Shown here piece by piece: positions 1 to 6,760 of a stretch of 14,782 bases of DNA. The first letter of the stretch is position 1, and the number at the start of each line of letters is the position of its first letter. The notes beneath the pieces are model-generated. The model did no database searches and had not been told where the DNA came from. It was given only the letters and a program-made list of their open reading frames with translations. A program made the translations under genes and the position numbers. This DNA comes from Rhodospirillaceae bacterium (GTDB lineage Bacteria > Pseudomonadota > Alphaproteobacteria > UBA8366 > GCA-2717185), in the NCBI GenBank assembly GCA_018660965.1, contig JABJJH010000624.1, positions 1 through 14,782 of the forward strand, written 5' to 3'.

Positions 1-1
1 C

Positions 2-202
2 ACTACGCGGAGCGAATGGCGTAGTCGCGCCTACGCTCTTCGATACATAATCACGTTCACAGTCGCCGCGACGGCGGTGCCGTTGATTGCGTGGGTTCAC
101 GCCGAATGGAGCTTTGATATTTTATTCACTGTGATGGCTATAGGCGCGACAGGCACTTTCGCGACAGTTCTCCTGCTGCCCAGAGCAATCGCCGAACCGT
201 GA
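2..202 (+). CDS. MFS-type transporter, C-terminal fragment (5' end outside window)
   Basis: An open frame enters from the left edge and stops at TGA 200-202, giving 66 residues. It reads as a basic loop (TTRSEWRSRAYALRY), a hydrophobic segment (about residues 20-36, IITFTVAATAVPLIAWV), a short polar turn with HAEWSFD, a second hydrophobic segment (about 42-61, ILFTVMAIGATGTFATVLLL), and a short tail PRAIAEP. Two helices joined by a short W-containing loop and a short basic tail is how the last two of twelve helices of many major facilitator transporters look. The substrate cannot be told from this piece. Another polytopic membrane protein is possible. The upstream part would settle it. Confidence 0.6.
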   Translation, partial: TTRSEWRSRAYALRYIITFTVAATAVPLIAWVHAEWSFDILFTVMAIGATGTFATVLLLPRAIAEP

Positions 203-328
203 CTTGTTTCAAAGTTTAGCGCCAAATCAGACAATGTCATCTATGACGCCCGCGCCTATCTTCGATGTGTTATAAATGGCGTGGCGACCACAATGGCGCC
301 AAAGCGACTTGAAAGAGGCGACCACGAT

Positions 329-532
329 ATGAGCAAAGCCAGGGCGCGCCTACGGGCAAAGGCGAAAGCCGCGCAGAAGTCCGAGAAGCGGGCCGCCACC
401 GCCGATCACCCCGAGAAAAAATCGCACCCGGGCCAGTTTGATCCGGGAACAAGCACAATAAAAAGCCCCCAAATGAACGCCAACCCCCATAATGCGGCGG
501 GGGCGAAATGGGGCGCCGCCCGGTCTCGGTAA
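329..532 (+). CDS. Small basic hypothetical protein (67 aa)
   Basis: The reading frame is open from 281, but I place the start at ATG 329, which has AGAGG about 10 bases upstream; the 16 codons before it look like leader. The protein begins MSKARARLRAKAKAAQKSEK, a lysine/arginine/alanine-rich helix with a strong positive charge. It continues into a PGQFDPGTSTIKSPQMNAN stretch and ends KWGAARSR. There is no signal peptide or membrane segment. Proteins of this kind, a basic Ala/Lys helix followed by a PGQFDPG motif, seem familiar as short conserved hypothetical proteins of Alphaproteobacteria, but I know no function. The charge would suit nucleic-acid or ribosome contact, which is only a guess. 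The next small gene starts 44 bases downstream and may be co-transcribed. Confidence 0.6.
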   Translation: MSKARARLRAKAKAAQKSEKRAATADHPEKKSHPGQFDPGTSTIKSPQMNANPHNAAGAKWGAARSR

Positions 533-576
533 ATAGCGGTCGCGGTAAATAGGCGAATGCCTGGGGGGATTCCGAA

Positions 577-783
577 ATGGAAGAGTTGAAATTTGACCGT
601 GACGCCATGGGGCGCCTGGCCAAGGCGCTGGCGTTTATCTGCGGGCCTGATAATCCGACGACGGTCGCCCTCCAGGCGGCGTCCGCGAGTGGTTCCGAAC
701 GAGACATTACAAAAGCACGCAAACTGTTTCTCAGCTTGAAGCCGGGAGACCGCCAAGCCGCATTAACGATGCTCGCCGATTGA
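577..783 (+). CDS. Small hypothetical protein (68 aa)
   Basis: The start ATG 577 is supported by a GGGGGGA purine run 6-12 bases upstream; the stop is TGA 781-783. The 68-residue product is soluble, mostly helical by composition and mildly charged: MEELKFDRDAMGRLAKALAF, then an ICGPDNPTT turn, an alanine-rich middle, a KARKLFLSLKPGD segment and an AALTMLAD end. No cysteine pairs, membrane segments or known motif are visible. It follows the 329-532 gene by 44 bases on the same strand, so the two may form a small operon. I do not recognise the family. The strong ribosome binding site and non-random composition make it likely real. Confidence 0.55.
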   Translation: MEELKFDRDAMGRLAKALAFICGPDNPTTVALQAASASGSERDITKARKLFLSLKPGDRQAALTMLAD

Positions 784-825
784 TTGGCGCTGCGCCGGGT
801 CGGTTTGACCAATTCGAATTTATTT

Positions 826-847
826 CCGGTATTTCCCCGGTATTTCC
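826..847 (+). repeat. Tandem 11-base repeat, two perfect copies
   Basis: CCGGTATTTCC occurs at 826-836 and again immediately at 837-847. A third, partial TATTTCC unit lies just before at 821-827. The period of 11 is near one DNA helical turn, so repeated binding of one protein on the same face is conceivable. Slippage is the simpler explanation. Confidence 0.7.
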
Positions 848-862
848 AGTCAAATCGGACGT

Positions 863-881
863 AAACCGGCGGCGGCGGTTT
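863..881 (+). terminator. Hairpin after the small genes, possible terminator
   Basis: AAACCG (863-868) pairs perfectly with CGGTTT (876-881) around a 7-base loop, GCGGCGG. It lies 80 bases after the stop of the 577-783 gene. No T-run follows, so factor-independent termination is doubtful. Confidence 0.25.
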
Positions 882-1042
882 CGGTAAGTAATGACCCTGA
901 ACGGTCCTTCGGCAATGCGTCAACGGGCTCGGGTTGAAACCGGAGAGGCAATTTGTTATACATTGGGCGCTCTCTTGGGCGGTGGACCGGTCTTTCGATT
1001 GGTCGAGCGTTTTCGTTAAATCGTCCAGGCGGTGGGCGCGTT

Positions 1043-1089
1043 GGGGATATCCCCTTACTACCTGCGCGGCACGCGTTCGCGTCAGGTAG
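1043..1089 (+). other. Adjacent palindrome and long hairpin of unknown role
   Basis: GGGGATATCCCC (1043-1054) is a perfect 12-base palindrome. Three bases later CTACCTGCGCG (1058-1068) pairs with CGCGTCAGGTAG (1078-1089) over 11 base pairs with one bulged T and a 9-base loop. This is the strongest secondary structure between the small genes and the betaine pair. It could be a structured leader or small RNA, or a protein-binding site. No T-run follows, and I recognise no riboswitch core. Confidence 0.45.
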
Positions 1090-1158
1090 GAAATTCGCAA
1101 ACGGTAATCGCGCCTTTTGGATCCTTGCTGGGTAAATCCAGCGACTCAGTTTCAGATC

Positions 1159-1217
1159 CTTTAAATCGCTAAAAAAACTTTAAATCAATGCGGCGAACGA
1201 CCGGGATTAATTCCGGT
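1159..1217 (+). promoter_or_regulatory. Candidate control region of the betaine operon
   Basis: CTTTAAATC is repeated at 1159-1167 and 1178-1186, spaced 19 bases (about two helical turns). The near-palindrome ACCGGGATTAATTCCGGT follows at 1200-1217 (16 of 18 positions symmetric). AT-rich direct and inverted repeats just upstream of an osmoprotectant operon suit regulator binding, but no known operator is recognised, and no confident -35/-10 pair was assigned. Confidence 0.3.
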
Positions 1218-1299
1218 CTGGGCGCCGTGTTTAACGCAGTTGCACCGTCGGCGCCGCGCCTTGATGCGTTGCAGCGATAACAGAGTTATGGGAAATCAG

Positions 1300-2109
1300 A
1301 TGGATGATATGGCCGCAACCGAACAAGACCATGGGGCGGACCCCCTAAAGGCGCGGGAGACCGACCATTACCAAAAAGAATATGTTCAATCGTTCGTCGA
1401 GAAATGGGACGAATTGATCGACTGGGAAGCGCGGGCCGACAGCGAGGGAAAGTTCTTCATCGATATCCTGAAGGCGCGGGGAAAACAGGATGTTCTGGAT
1501 GTGGCTACCGGGACGGGTTTTCACTCCGTTCAACTCCTTAAGGCCGGATTCGATGTGACCAGCGCCGACGGCAATACGGAAATGCTGGCCAAAGCCTTTA
1601 AAAACGGCCGCGACCGGAACTTGCTTCTGCAAACGGTTCATGCCGACTGGCGTTGGTTGAACAAGGACGTACACGGCAAATATGACGCCATAATCTGCCT
1701 CGGCAATTCCTTTACCCACCTGCACGATGAGCTGGATCGGCGCCGGGCCCTGGCGGAATTTTACGCCGCCCTGAAATGGGATGGCATCTTGATCATGGAC
1801 CAGCGGAATTACGACAGCATCCTGGACCATGGTTTTTCAACCAAACACAAATATTACTATTGCGGGGACCAGGTGTCCGCCGAACCAGAACACGTGGACG
1901 ACGGTTTGGCGCGGTTTTGTTACACCTTTCCCGACGGTTCCAAATACCACCTGAATATGTTTCCGCTGCGTAAATCCTATACGCGCAATCTTATGCAGGA
2001 GGTTGGGTTTCAGCGGATCAAGACGTACGGCGATTTTCAGGAGACCTATCAGGAAAACGATCCCGACTTCTTCATTCACGTGGCGGAGAAAGCACATCAT
2101 GACGCGTAG
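1300..2109 (+). CDS. bsmA: Glycine/sarcosine N-methyltransferase
   Basis: SAM-dependent enzyme of de novo glycine betaine synthesis: it methylates glycine to sarcosine and then to dimethylglycine in the cytoplasm. I chose ATG 1300 (269 aa) because GGGA lies 6 bases upstream and the N-terminus then matches the family; in-frame starts at 1240 (TTG), 1264, 1288 and 1309 are possible. Class I methyltransferase features: motif I VLDVATGTGFHS at about 65-76, the acidic end of strand 2 in SADG at 88-91, HADW at 114-117, ICLGNSFTHL near 132-141. Family-specific stretches follow: DQRNYDSILDHGF (167-179), YYYCGDQVSAEPEHVDDGLARF, NMFPLRK and YGDFQETY. These closely resemble the GSMT half of the fused GSMT-SDMT of Actinopolyspora. 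Here it is a separate protein whose end overlaps the next gene by 11 bases, implying coupled translation. Confidence 0.92.
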   Translation: MDDMAATEQDHGADPLKARETDHYQKEYVQSFVEKWDELIDWEARADSEGKFFIDILKARGKQDVLDVATGTGFHSVQLLKAGFDVTSADGNTEMLAKAFKNGRDRNLLLQTVHADWRWLNKDVHGKYDAIICLGNSFTHLHDELDRRRALAEFYAALKWDGILIMDQRNYDSILDHGFSTKHKYYYCGDQVSAEPEHVDDGLARFCYTFPDGSKYHLNMFPLRKSYTRNLMQEVGFQRIKTYGDFQETYQENDPDFFIHVAEKAHHDA

Positions 2110-2941
2110 CACGCGATCCCAGGCTGTGGAAATAGCCGAGGAATATTACGACTCGACCGAGGCGGACGCGTTTTACCTGAACGTCTGGGGCGGCGAGGAC
2201 ATCCACATTGGACTCTATGACGCGCCGGGCGAGGACATCGCGACGGCGAGCCGCCGCACGGTCGAAACCATGGCCCGGCAGTTAGGCGATCTGACGGCCG
2301 AGACCCGGGTCATCGATCTCGGCAGCGGCTACGGCGGCGCGGCGCGTTATCTGGCCGCCACTTTCGGCTGCCACGTCGACTGCCTGAACCTGAGTCGAAC
2401 CCAAAACGAACTGAACCGGAAGAATAACGGGGAAGCCGGCGTCACGGCGCTGATTGACGTCATCCACGGCAGTTACGAAGACATTCCCGCACCCGACGCC
2501 AGCTATGACGTCGCCTGGTCACAGGACGCCATCCTTCATTCCGGCGACCGCCCCCGCGTCCTTGATGAAATCAACCGTGTTTTGAAACCCGGCGGCCAGG
2601 TCATCTTCACCGACCCCATGCAGGCGGACGACTGCCCCGATGGCGTCTTGCAACCGATTTTGGACCGCATTCACCTGGAAACCCTCGCATCCTTCGGATT
2701 TTACCGTTCAGAACTCAGCGCGCGTGGTTTCAAGGAAGTCGCGGTCTCGCCCATGCTCGATCACTTGCGCACGCATTACACCCGTGTCGGCGAGGATTTG
2801 CAAAGCCGCTACGATGACATCGTCGATCTGTCTGGCAAGGAATATGTCGACAATATGCTGCGCGGTTTACAGCACTGGGTGAACGGCGCCGACAAGGGCC
2901 ATCTCGCCTGGGGCATCGTGCAGTTTCAAAAGGCGGCGTAA
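2099..2941 (+). CDS. bsmB: Sarcosine/dimethylglycine N-methyltransferase
   Basis: Second enzyme of the glycine methylation pathway, converting sarcosine and dimethylglycine to glycine betaine with SAM. The frame is open from 2003, but the start is ATG 2099, with GGAGA 10-14 bases upstream inside the preceding gene, giving 280 aa. Visible features: EEYYDSTEADAFYLNVWGGEDIHIGLY in two pieces (YYDSTEADAFYL 16-27 and WGGEDIHIGLY 30-40), motif I VIDLGSGYGGAARYL (71-85), LNLSR strand-2 end (96-100), GSYEDIP (124-130), WSQDAILHSGDR (140-151), VLKPGG (161-166) and a C-terminal LAWGIVQF. These are hallmarks of SDMT, as in the C-terminal half of the fused enzyme. No transporter or regulator of betaine is adjacent, and the downstream neighbour is convergent. 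Confidence 0.92.
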   Translation: MTRSTRSQAVEIAEEYYDSTEADAFYLNVWGGEDIHIGLYDAPGEDIATASRRTVETMARQLGDLTAETRVIDLGSGYGGAARYLAATFGCHVDCLNLSRTQNELNRKNNGEAGVTALIDVIHGSYEDIPAPDASYDVAWSQDAILHSGDRPRVLDEINRVLKPGGQVIFTDPMQADDCPDGVLQPILDRIHLETLASFGFYRSELSARGFKEVAVSPMLDHLRTHYTRVGEDLQSRYDDIVDLSGKEYVDNMLRGLQHWVNGADKGHLAWGIVQFQKAA

Positions 2942-3228
2942 CCGGGATAACGGGGACACAGCCCGCTCAATCTTCGCTGCAATTTTCAAGGGCTCCCTAA
3001 GCTGTTCGCAAAGGGGCGATCTTCGACGCCCAAACTTGCGCGGACCTTAGCCAGGCTTAACCACTTTGGGGTCCTTGCGACCACATGCCATTTGCGCGGC
3101 CATCAGCTTGGGGCGATGTTGGAATTTTTTAAATTACGTCCGCTTCGCCTCTGATACCGGAAGTTCATACCGGCGCTGCCGAAGTCGCAAGTTGACCCAA
3201 GGCGGTCCTCGGGAACATTGACGGTCGT
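2942..3228. other. Convergent intergenic stretch, nothing assigned
   Basis: This is the space between the ends of the betaine operon (+) and the decayed end of the regulator (-). No ORF with a ribosome binding site is seen on either strand. The only repeat noted is ATACCGG at 3154-3160 and 3167-3173. No clear terminator with a T-run was found after either gene. The composition looks like relaxed, decayed sequence. Confidence 0.45.
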
Positions 3229-3438
3229 CTAGACAGGCAGGCCGGCCTTGCGAAGTCCATCGAGGTATTTAATCTGGTCATTTTGGTCCTTGAACTTTAG
3301 CCGAGACCAATAGGCCCGCCAGCGTTCTAGTTCGTCCTTGCCAGGGGCACTTGGTATATTAGGCATGAGTTCGCGTACTTCGGCGGCTGCGGCTCTGGCC
3401 TGTGCGTCCTGGCCTAATTGGGCATAACACGCTGCTAT
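3229..3438 (-). pseudogene. Severed C-terminal tail of the BTAD/TPR regulator
   Basis: Directly after the amber codon of the regulator the same frame runs on for 69 sense codons to a TAG at 3229-3231. The tail begins IAACYAQLGQDAQARAAAAE, a clear tetratricopeptide-repeat helix pair, then VRELMPNI, then a charged end containing ERWRAYWSRLKF and finishing GLRKAGLPV. This is the usual ending of proteins of this type. Reading a tryptophan at the stop (TGG to TAG, one base change) gives PAWIAACYAQLG, the expected TPR sequence. With no start codon or ribosome binding site of its own, it is probably lost unless the amber codon is suppressed. Confidence 0.75.
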
Positions 3439-5244
3439 CTAAGCCGGACGGAATAGGCCACGGCCATTTACCTTGCAGAAGGCGGCAAGCGCCCGCTCGT
3501 ACCGTCCGGTAATATATTCGGCTATACCGATGAAGTATAGGCAGTTTTCCGGTGCCAGCGGGTTAAGGCGCATGGCCTCTATAGAGCATTTGATACTATC
3601 AACCGGACGGCCACTCCTGGCGAGGATACCACTCTTTAGGCAAAGGTTGTGGTAGTCGTTCGGGTTAAGCTCGAGGGCCTTTTCCATATGCACTTCCGCC
3701 AGTTCATGTTGGCCGCGCCAGAGATAGGTCAAGGATAGGGCATAGCGTGCCGGACTATCGGCATCGTCGAGTGCGACGGCTTTTCGTGCAAGATCATAGG
3801 CACGGTCCAGCGTTGCCTCGGGCGTTTCGGACCAACTTGCCACATACTCGTGTAAAAAACTGATCGACATCCCCGCATAGGCCGATGCGTATTCGGGATC
3901 AAGCTCCAGCGCCTGCTCGAAGTGCCGGCGCGCTTCAAATTCACCGTCCCGGGTATAACGGTTCAGGCATCTGCGGCCTCTGAGTACGCAGTCATATGCG
4001 ATCGGGTCGTCGGTAATCTTTTCAGTCACGCGGCGTATTTCCAGTTGTTCGACTTGGCCGGCCAAAGAGGCGACGATGATGTCGGTGATCTCGTCTTCGA
4101 CGGCGAAGATGTCGTCAAGATCGCGGTCGTAATTCTGGGCCCAAAGATGTTGACCGGTCGCTGCATCGACGAGCCGAGCTGTTACCCGCACGCGGTTGCC
4201 AATCTTGCGAACACCGCCTTCAACGATATGGGCTACACCGAGGACGCGGCCAATCTCACGCAAATTGGTGGTTTGGTCCCGTACCACCAGGATCGATTTA
4301 ACGCCGATCACGAGTATATCGCGGAACCGGCTAAGGCCGGCAATGATGTTTTCGGTCAAGCCCTCGGAGAAATAGGATTGATCTGGATCGCCGCTCCTGT
4401 TCTTAAAGGGCAACACGGCAATTGACGGTTTGGCGGGGAGCGGAGGTGCCTTGTCCATGGAAGCAGTCACCGTGATTAAGTCGCTGTTGCTCTGTTCGCG
4501 ATTGACTGGGCGCCGCCTTTTACCCTTTATCGCTTCAAACAGAACAACGGTCTCATGGCTTGGCCCAACTCCCAATTCCTGCTCCAATAGTTCACGACAA
4601 ACGATGAATTGTTGGAGCGCCGTATTTTCCCGCCCTCGCGCTGCGTATGTTCTCATCAAGGCCCGGTGGGCGACTTCGTTAGTGGGATCCAAATCCAGCA
4701 GCCGCGAGGCCAGAACAATGACTTTCTCTCCTTCGTCTGCTTCTTCTAACTCCTTGATTAAAAGCGTGATCGCCTTGCCGCGAAGTCGTTCTCGTAGTGG
4801 CCGCAACCAGGTTTCAAAGTCTTTTTCCTTTATTTTGGCGCTATCCAAAAGATCACCCTGATAGAGATCTAGCGCCCGTTTCCGATCCCCAAACCCACTC
4901 GATTCACTCAACTCCTCGAATTCACGGGCATCGATCGTGACTCTAACGGCGTCTATTGCGACATTCGTGGCATTCGTTTGTAGGCAATCATAATTGGACC
5001 CAAGCACTCTGCGGATCGATGCGAGAGACTGACGTAAACTGGCCTGTGCTTGTTCTTCGTCTCTCTCCCCCCAAAAAAGATCGATCAGTTTTTCGCGCGA
5101 TAAACCTCGCGCCCCATTCATGGCAAGCGCCGCCAATACCGCCTTGTTCTTGCGCGGCAACGGAAATTCCTCGCCGTCCGTAGTGCGGATCGAAAATGTC
5201 CCAAGCAACCGGATGTCTAGTTTTCTCAAAATTCCATATCTCAC
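3439..5244 (-). CDS. BTAD-domain transcriptional regulator with TolB-like and TPR domains, truncated by amber codon
   Basis: Predicted cytoplasmic DNA-binding regulator of the SARP/BTAD type. It starts at GTG 5244 with GGAAGGG about 6 bases upstream and gives 601 aa. In order: a winged-helix DNA-binding domain (about 10-95; LLGTFSIRT, LSREKLIDLFW, SLRQSLASIRRVLG), a bacterial transcriptional activator domain (about 100-240; VTIDAREFEEL, YQGDLLD, RALMRTYAARG), a linker, a TolB-like domain (about 272-385; SIAVLPFKNRSGD, YFSEGLTENIIAGLSR, VEGGVRKIGNRVRVTARLVD), and TPR repeats (about 430-601; HFEQALELDPEYASAYAGMS, EKALELNPNDY). The stop at 3439-3441 falls inside a TPR helix, and the normal tail continues after it. 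The DNA-binding half is intact, so the product may still work. It is divergent from the 5444 methyltransferase, its likeliest target; ligand unknown. Confidence 0.82.
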   Translation of the reverse strand: MRYGILRKLDIRLLGTFSIRTTDGEEFPLPRKNKAVLAALAMNGARGLSREKLIDLFWGERDEEQAQASLRQSLASIRRVLGSNYDCLQTNATNVAIDAVRVTIDAREFEELSESSGFGDRKRALDLYQGDLLDSAKIKEKDFETWLRPLRERLRGKAITLLIKELEEADEGEKVIVLASRLLDLDPTNEVAHRALMRTYAARGRENTALQQFIVCRELLEQELGVGPSHETVVLFEAIKGKRRRPVNREQSNSDLITVTASMDKAPPLPAKPSIAVLPFKNRSGDPDQSYFSEGLTENIIAGLSRFRDILVIGVKSILVVRDQTTNLREIGRVLGVAHIVEGGVRKIGNRVRVTARLVDAATGQHLWAQNYDRDLDDIFAVEDEITDIIVASLAGQVEQLEIRRVTEKITDDPIAYDCVLRGRRCLNRYTRDGEFEARRHFEQALELDPEYASAYAGMSISFLHEYVASWSETPEATLDRAYDLARKAVALDDADSPARYALSLTYLWRGQHELAEVHMEKALELNPNDYHNLCLKSGILARSGRPVDSIKCSIEAMRLNPLAPENCLYFIGIAEYITGRYERALAAFCKVNGRGLFRPA

Positions 5245-5274
5245 TCACGCCCTTCCAGAGCAAATCAACAATTT

Positions 5275-5302
5275 AATTTACGAAAAAATCACGCAACGGC
5301 AA
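5275..5302 (-). promoter_or_regulatory. Candidate promoter of the BTAD regulator
   Basis: Read on the minus strand, TTGCCG (5297-5302) and TAAATT (5275-5280) are separated by 16 bases, a fair match to a sigma-70 -35/-10 pair. Transcription would begin about 24 bases before the GTG at 5244. The region is AT-rich compared with its surroundings. Confidence 0.35.
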
Positions 5303-5443
5303 ACAACAAATTTCTCTCGCCGAGCGACATTCAATCAAAGCTGCTAATCGGGCCGAAGTAGGAACGAACCGACATGAGATAGCCGGTGACAACGATACGG
5401 TTCTCGAATTCGAAGACCCATTACACCATGAGGGGAGGCCAGA

Positions 5444-6448
5444 ATGACAACAGAACAAACAATAATTCCGTCGCGCGCGGCGATTGACAATATTAGAGCG
5501 GCCACATTTACGCCTATGGCGGTTCGCGCCGCATTGCAGCTTAGCTTATTCACGCCACTGGCACGCGGCCCAATGACGACAGTGGAATTGGCCGCTGCAC
5601 TTGACGTCAGGCCACGAAGGCTCGAAGCCCTCCTGTATCAACTTGTTTTGTCCGAGTTCCTCACTGTAAGCGATGGACGTTTCGCCAACACGGACATGGC
5701 GGCATATTATCTTGTGGAAGGCGCGCCAACTTATATCGGCGGCATTCACGGTGTTTGGACCGAAAATTTTAATGCCTTAATGCAAACCGCCGAATCAATT
5801 CGTACCGATACGCCACAAAACAAAATTGATTTCTCGAGCATGTCTCAAGAAGAACTTGGTGATTTCATGCGGGGTATGCACGCTGGGTCTGTGGCGTTTG
5901 GGCGCAGTTTGTCGAAGCAACCTCAATTCGCTGACGCGCGGAATCTGGTGGATATTGGCGGTGGGACAGGCGGAATTTGTATTGCCCTGTGCGAAGAGCA
6001 CCCACGGCTTCACGCGACGTTGGTCGATTTACCCTCCGTCATCCCCATTGCCGCAGAAATGGTGGAAGCAGCAGGGCTAGCGGACCGGATTACGGTTAAA
6101 CCCTTCGATATTCTGAACAATCCGCTAGAGGGGGAGTTTGACGTTGCGACCGCGCGCCATTTTTTCCAAGTCTTGTCCGCCAAACAATGTAGCAAGGCAG
6201 CGCAAAATATCGCCGCTGGCCTCACGCGAGATGCTACGCTTTATGTCAATGGCATTGTCACCGATGATTCCCACTTGTCGCCTACGGAAGCCGTCGGATA
6301 TGATTTGATCTTTGTCAGTACGTTCGACGATGGCCGTGCGTATACGGAATCAGAATACCGTGTATGGCTAAGCAATGCCGGATTTACCGATTTCTCGCGG
6401 GAGCCAAACCCGATGGGCCTTAGTTTGATATCCGCCCGAAAAACCTAA
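5444..6448 (+). CDS. SAM-dependent methyltransferase, small-molecule O-methyltransferase type
   Basis: 334 aa, start ATG 5444 with a strong GGGGAGG 5 bases upstream. The N-terminal part (about 10-85) is a winged-helix dimerisation domain as in acetylserotonin/polyketide O-methyltransferases: AVRAALQLSLFTPLARGP, TTVELAAALDVRPRRLEALL, DGRFANTDMAAYYL. The C-terminal Rossmann domain has motif I NLVDIGGGTGGICIAL (167-182), the strand-2 end VDLPSVI (194-200), and PFDILNNPLEGEFDVATARH (220-239). The usual family stretch around an LHdW motif reads RHFFQVLSAKQC, so the residues of the canonical catalytic region differ and chemistry (O-, N- or other) is not certain. The gene is divergent from the BTAD regulator across 199 bases, which suggests control by it. 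Base composition is more AT-rich than the betaine or CoA genes, hinting at a different origin. The substrate is unknown. Confidence 0.8.
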   Translation: MTTEQTIIPSRAAIDNIRAATFTPMAVRAALQLSLFTPLARGPMTTVELAAALDVRPRRLEALLYQLVLSEFLTVSDGRFANTDMAAYYLVEGAPTYIGGIHGVWTENFNALMQTAESIRTDTPQNKIDFSSMSQEELGDFMRGMHAGSVAFGRSLSKQPQFADARNLVDIGGGTGGICIALCEEHPRLHATLVDLPSVIPIAAEMVEAAGLADRITVKPFDILNNPLEGEFDVATARHFFQVLSAKQCSKAAQNIAAGLTRDATLYVNGIVTDDSHLSPTEAVGYDLIFVSTFDDGRAYTESEYRVWLSNAGFTDFSREPNPMGLSLISARKT

Positions 6449-6458
6449 CTTTTCGGGC
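6434..6458 (+). terminator. Hairpin spanning the stop codon of the O-methyltransferase
   Basis: GCCCGAAAA (6434-6442) pairs perfectly over 9 bases with TTTTCGGGC (6450-6458) around a 7-base loop that contains the TAA stop. The TTTT forms part of the descending stem, and no further T-run follows, so it may act as an RNA-stabilising or weak terminator hairpin. Confidence 0.45.
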
Positions 6459-6646
6459 AGCCGTATTTCCGCTTGTGGCCAGAAACAGCTGTGCGTGTGG
6501 TTAACCGGGCATGTCCGCTCGTAGAGGACAAAGCCGTCGTGATCATGGGGGACAGTTTCAACGCCTCACTCGCCAGGCATTGGCAGCGTTTCGTTAAATT
6601 TCCCCGCCCGCGCGGGAGCCGCCTTGTTTGTATAATCGGCGCCTAA
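6449..6646 (+). pseudogene. Possible gene remnant with a GDSF motif after the methyltransferase
   Basis: Immediately after the TAA of the methyltransferase the same frame is open for 65 codons to TAA 6644-6646. It lacks a ribosome binding site and an early start codon. The stretch KAVVIMGDSFNASLARHW resembles the first block of SGNH/AlgJ-like esterase or acetyltransferase domains (hydrophobic strand then GDSF), but nothing before or after extends the resemblance. It may be a relic or chance. Apart from this and the hairpins, 6449-6760 holds no gene. Confidence 0.2.
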
Positions 6647-6689
6647 ATTAAAACGCGCGACGTTTAAAATTCGCCGCGCATATTGAAAT

Positions 6690-6746
6690 ATCCTAATTTA
6701 GGATTATATAGCCATTTACGGCTCGACGGCGTAGCACAGCGCCGCC
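6690..6746 (-). terminator. Two hairpins after the acyl-CoA dehydrogenase operon
   Basis: Downstream of the stop at 6761 (minus strand) come GGCGGCG/CGCCGTC (6740-6746 with 6725-6731, 7 pairs with one G-T, 8-base loop), then the perfect AT-rich inverted repeat ATCCTAA-A-TTAGGAT (6690-6704, minus-strand reading) followed by ATTTC. Together they are a plausible end of the minus-strand operon. The single-base centre means the second forms a shorter stem in RNA. Confidence 0.35.
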
Positions 6747-6760
6747 ACCCGAAATGCGAA

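Larger units (their letters stand above)
784..1299. other. 516-base gene-free stretch with hairpins and short repeats
   Basis: No convincing coding frame occupies this stretch. It holds several short ordered elements listed separately: a tandem 11-base repeat (826-847), a GC-rich hairpin (863-881), a 12-base perfect palindrome followed at once by an 11-pair hairpin (1043-1089), a small GCTGG/CCAGC hairpin (1127-1142), a repeated CTTTAAATC (1159-1167 and 1178-1186), and a near-palindrome (1200-1217). The right-hand part is the leader and promoter region of the betaine genes. Whether the hairpins belong to one structured RNA or are independent sites cannot be told by eye. Confidence 0.5.

Noticed and set aside
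270..1100. 276-residue frame on the minus strand
   Set aside because: It runs antisense to two small genes with good ribosome binding sites, is rich in Arg/Ser/Pro with no recognisable motif, and has no ribosome binding site of note.
953..1135. 60-residue plus-strand frame
   Set aside because: It lies on top of the hairpin-rich leader, lacks a ribosome binding site and has no family-like sequence.
1127..1175. Resemblance to a SAM-II riboswitch (small stem followed by GCTAAAAAA)
   Set aside because: Only the GCTAAA stretch and a short stem agree; the pseudoknot pairing could not be drawn by eye.
3439..3441. UAG as pyrrolysine in the regulator
   Set aside because: Known pyrrolysine proteins are mainly methylamine methyltransferases, and the residue expected here is tryptophan in a TPR helix. 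A point mutation is far simpler.
6631..6636. Perfect TATAAT on the plus strand
   Set aside because: There is no -35-like hexamer at the right distance, and no plus-strand gene follows it.
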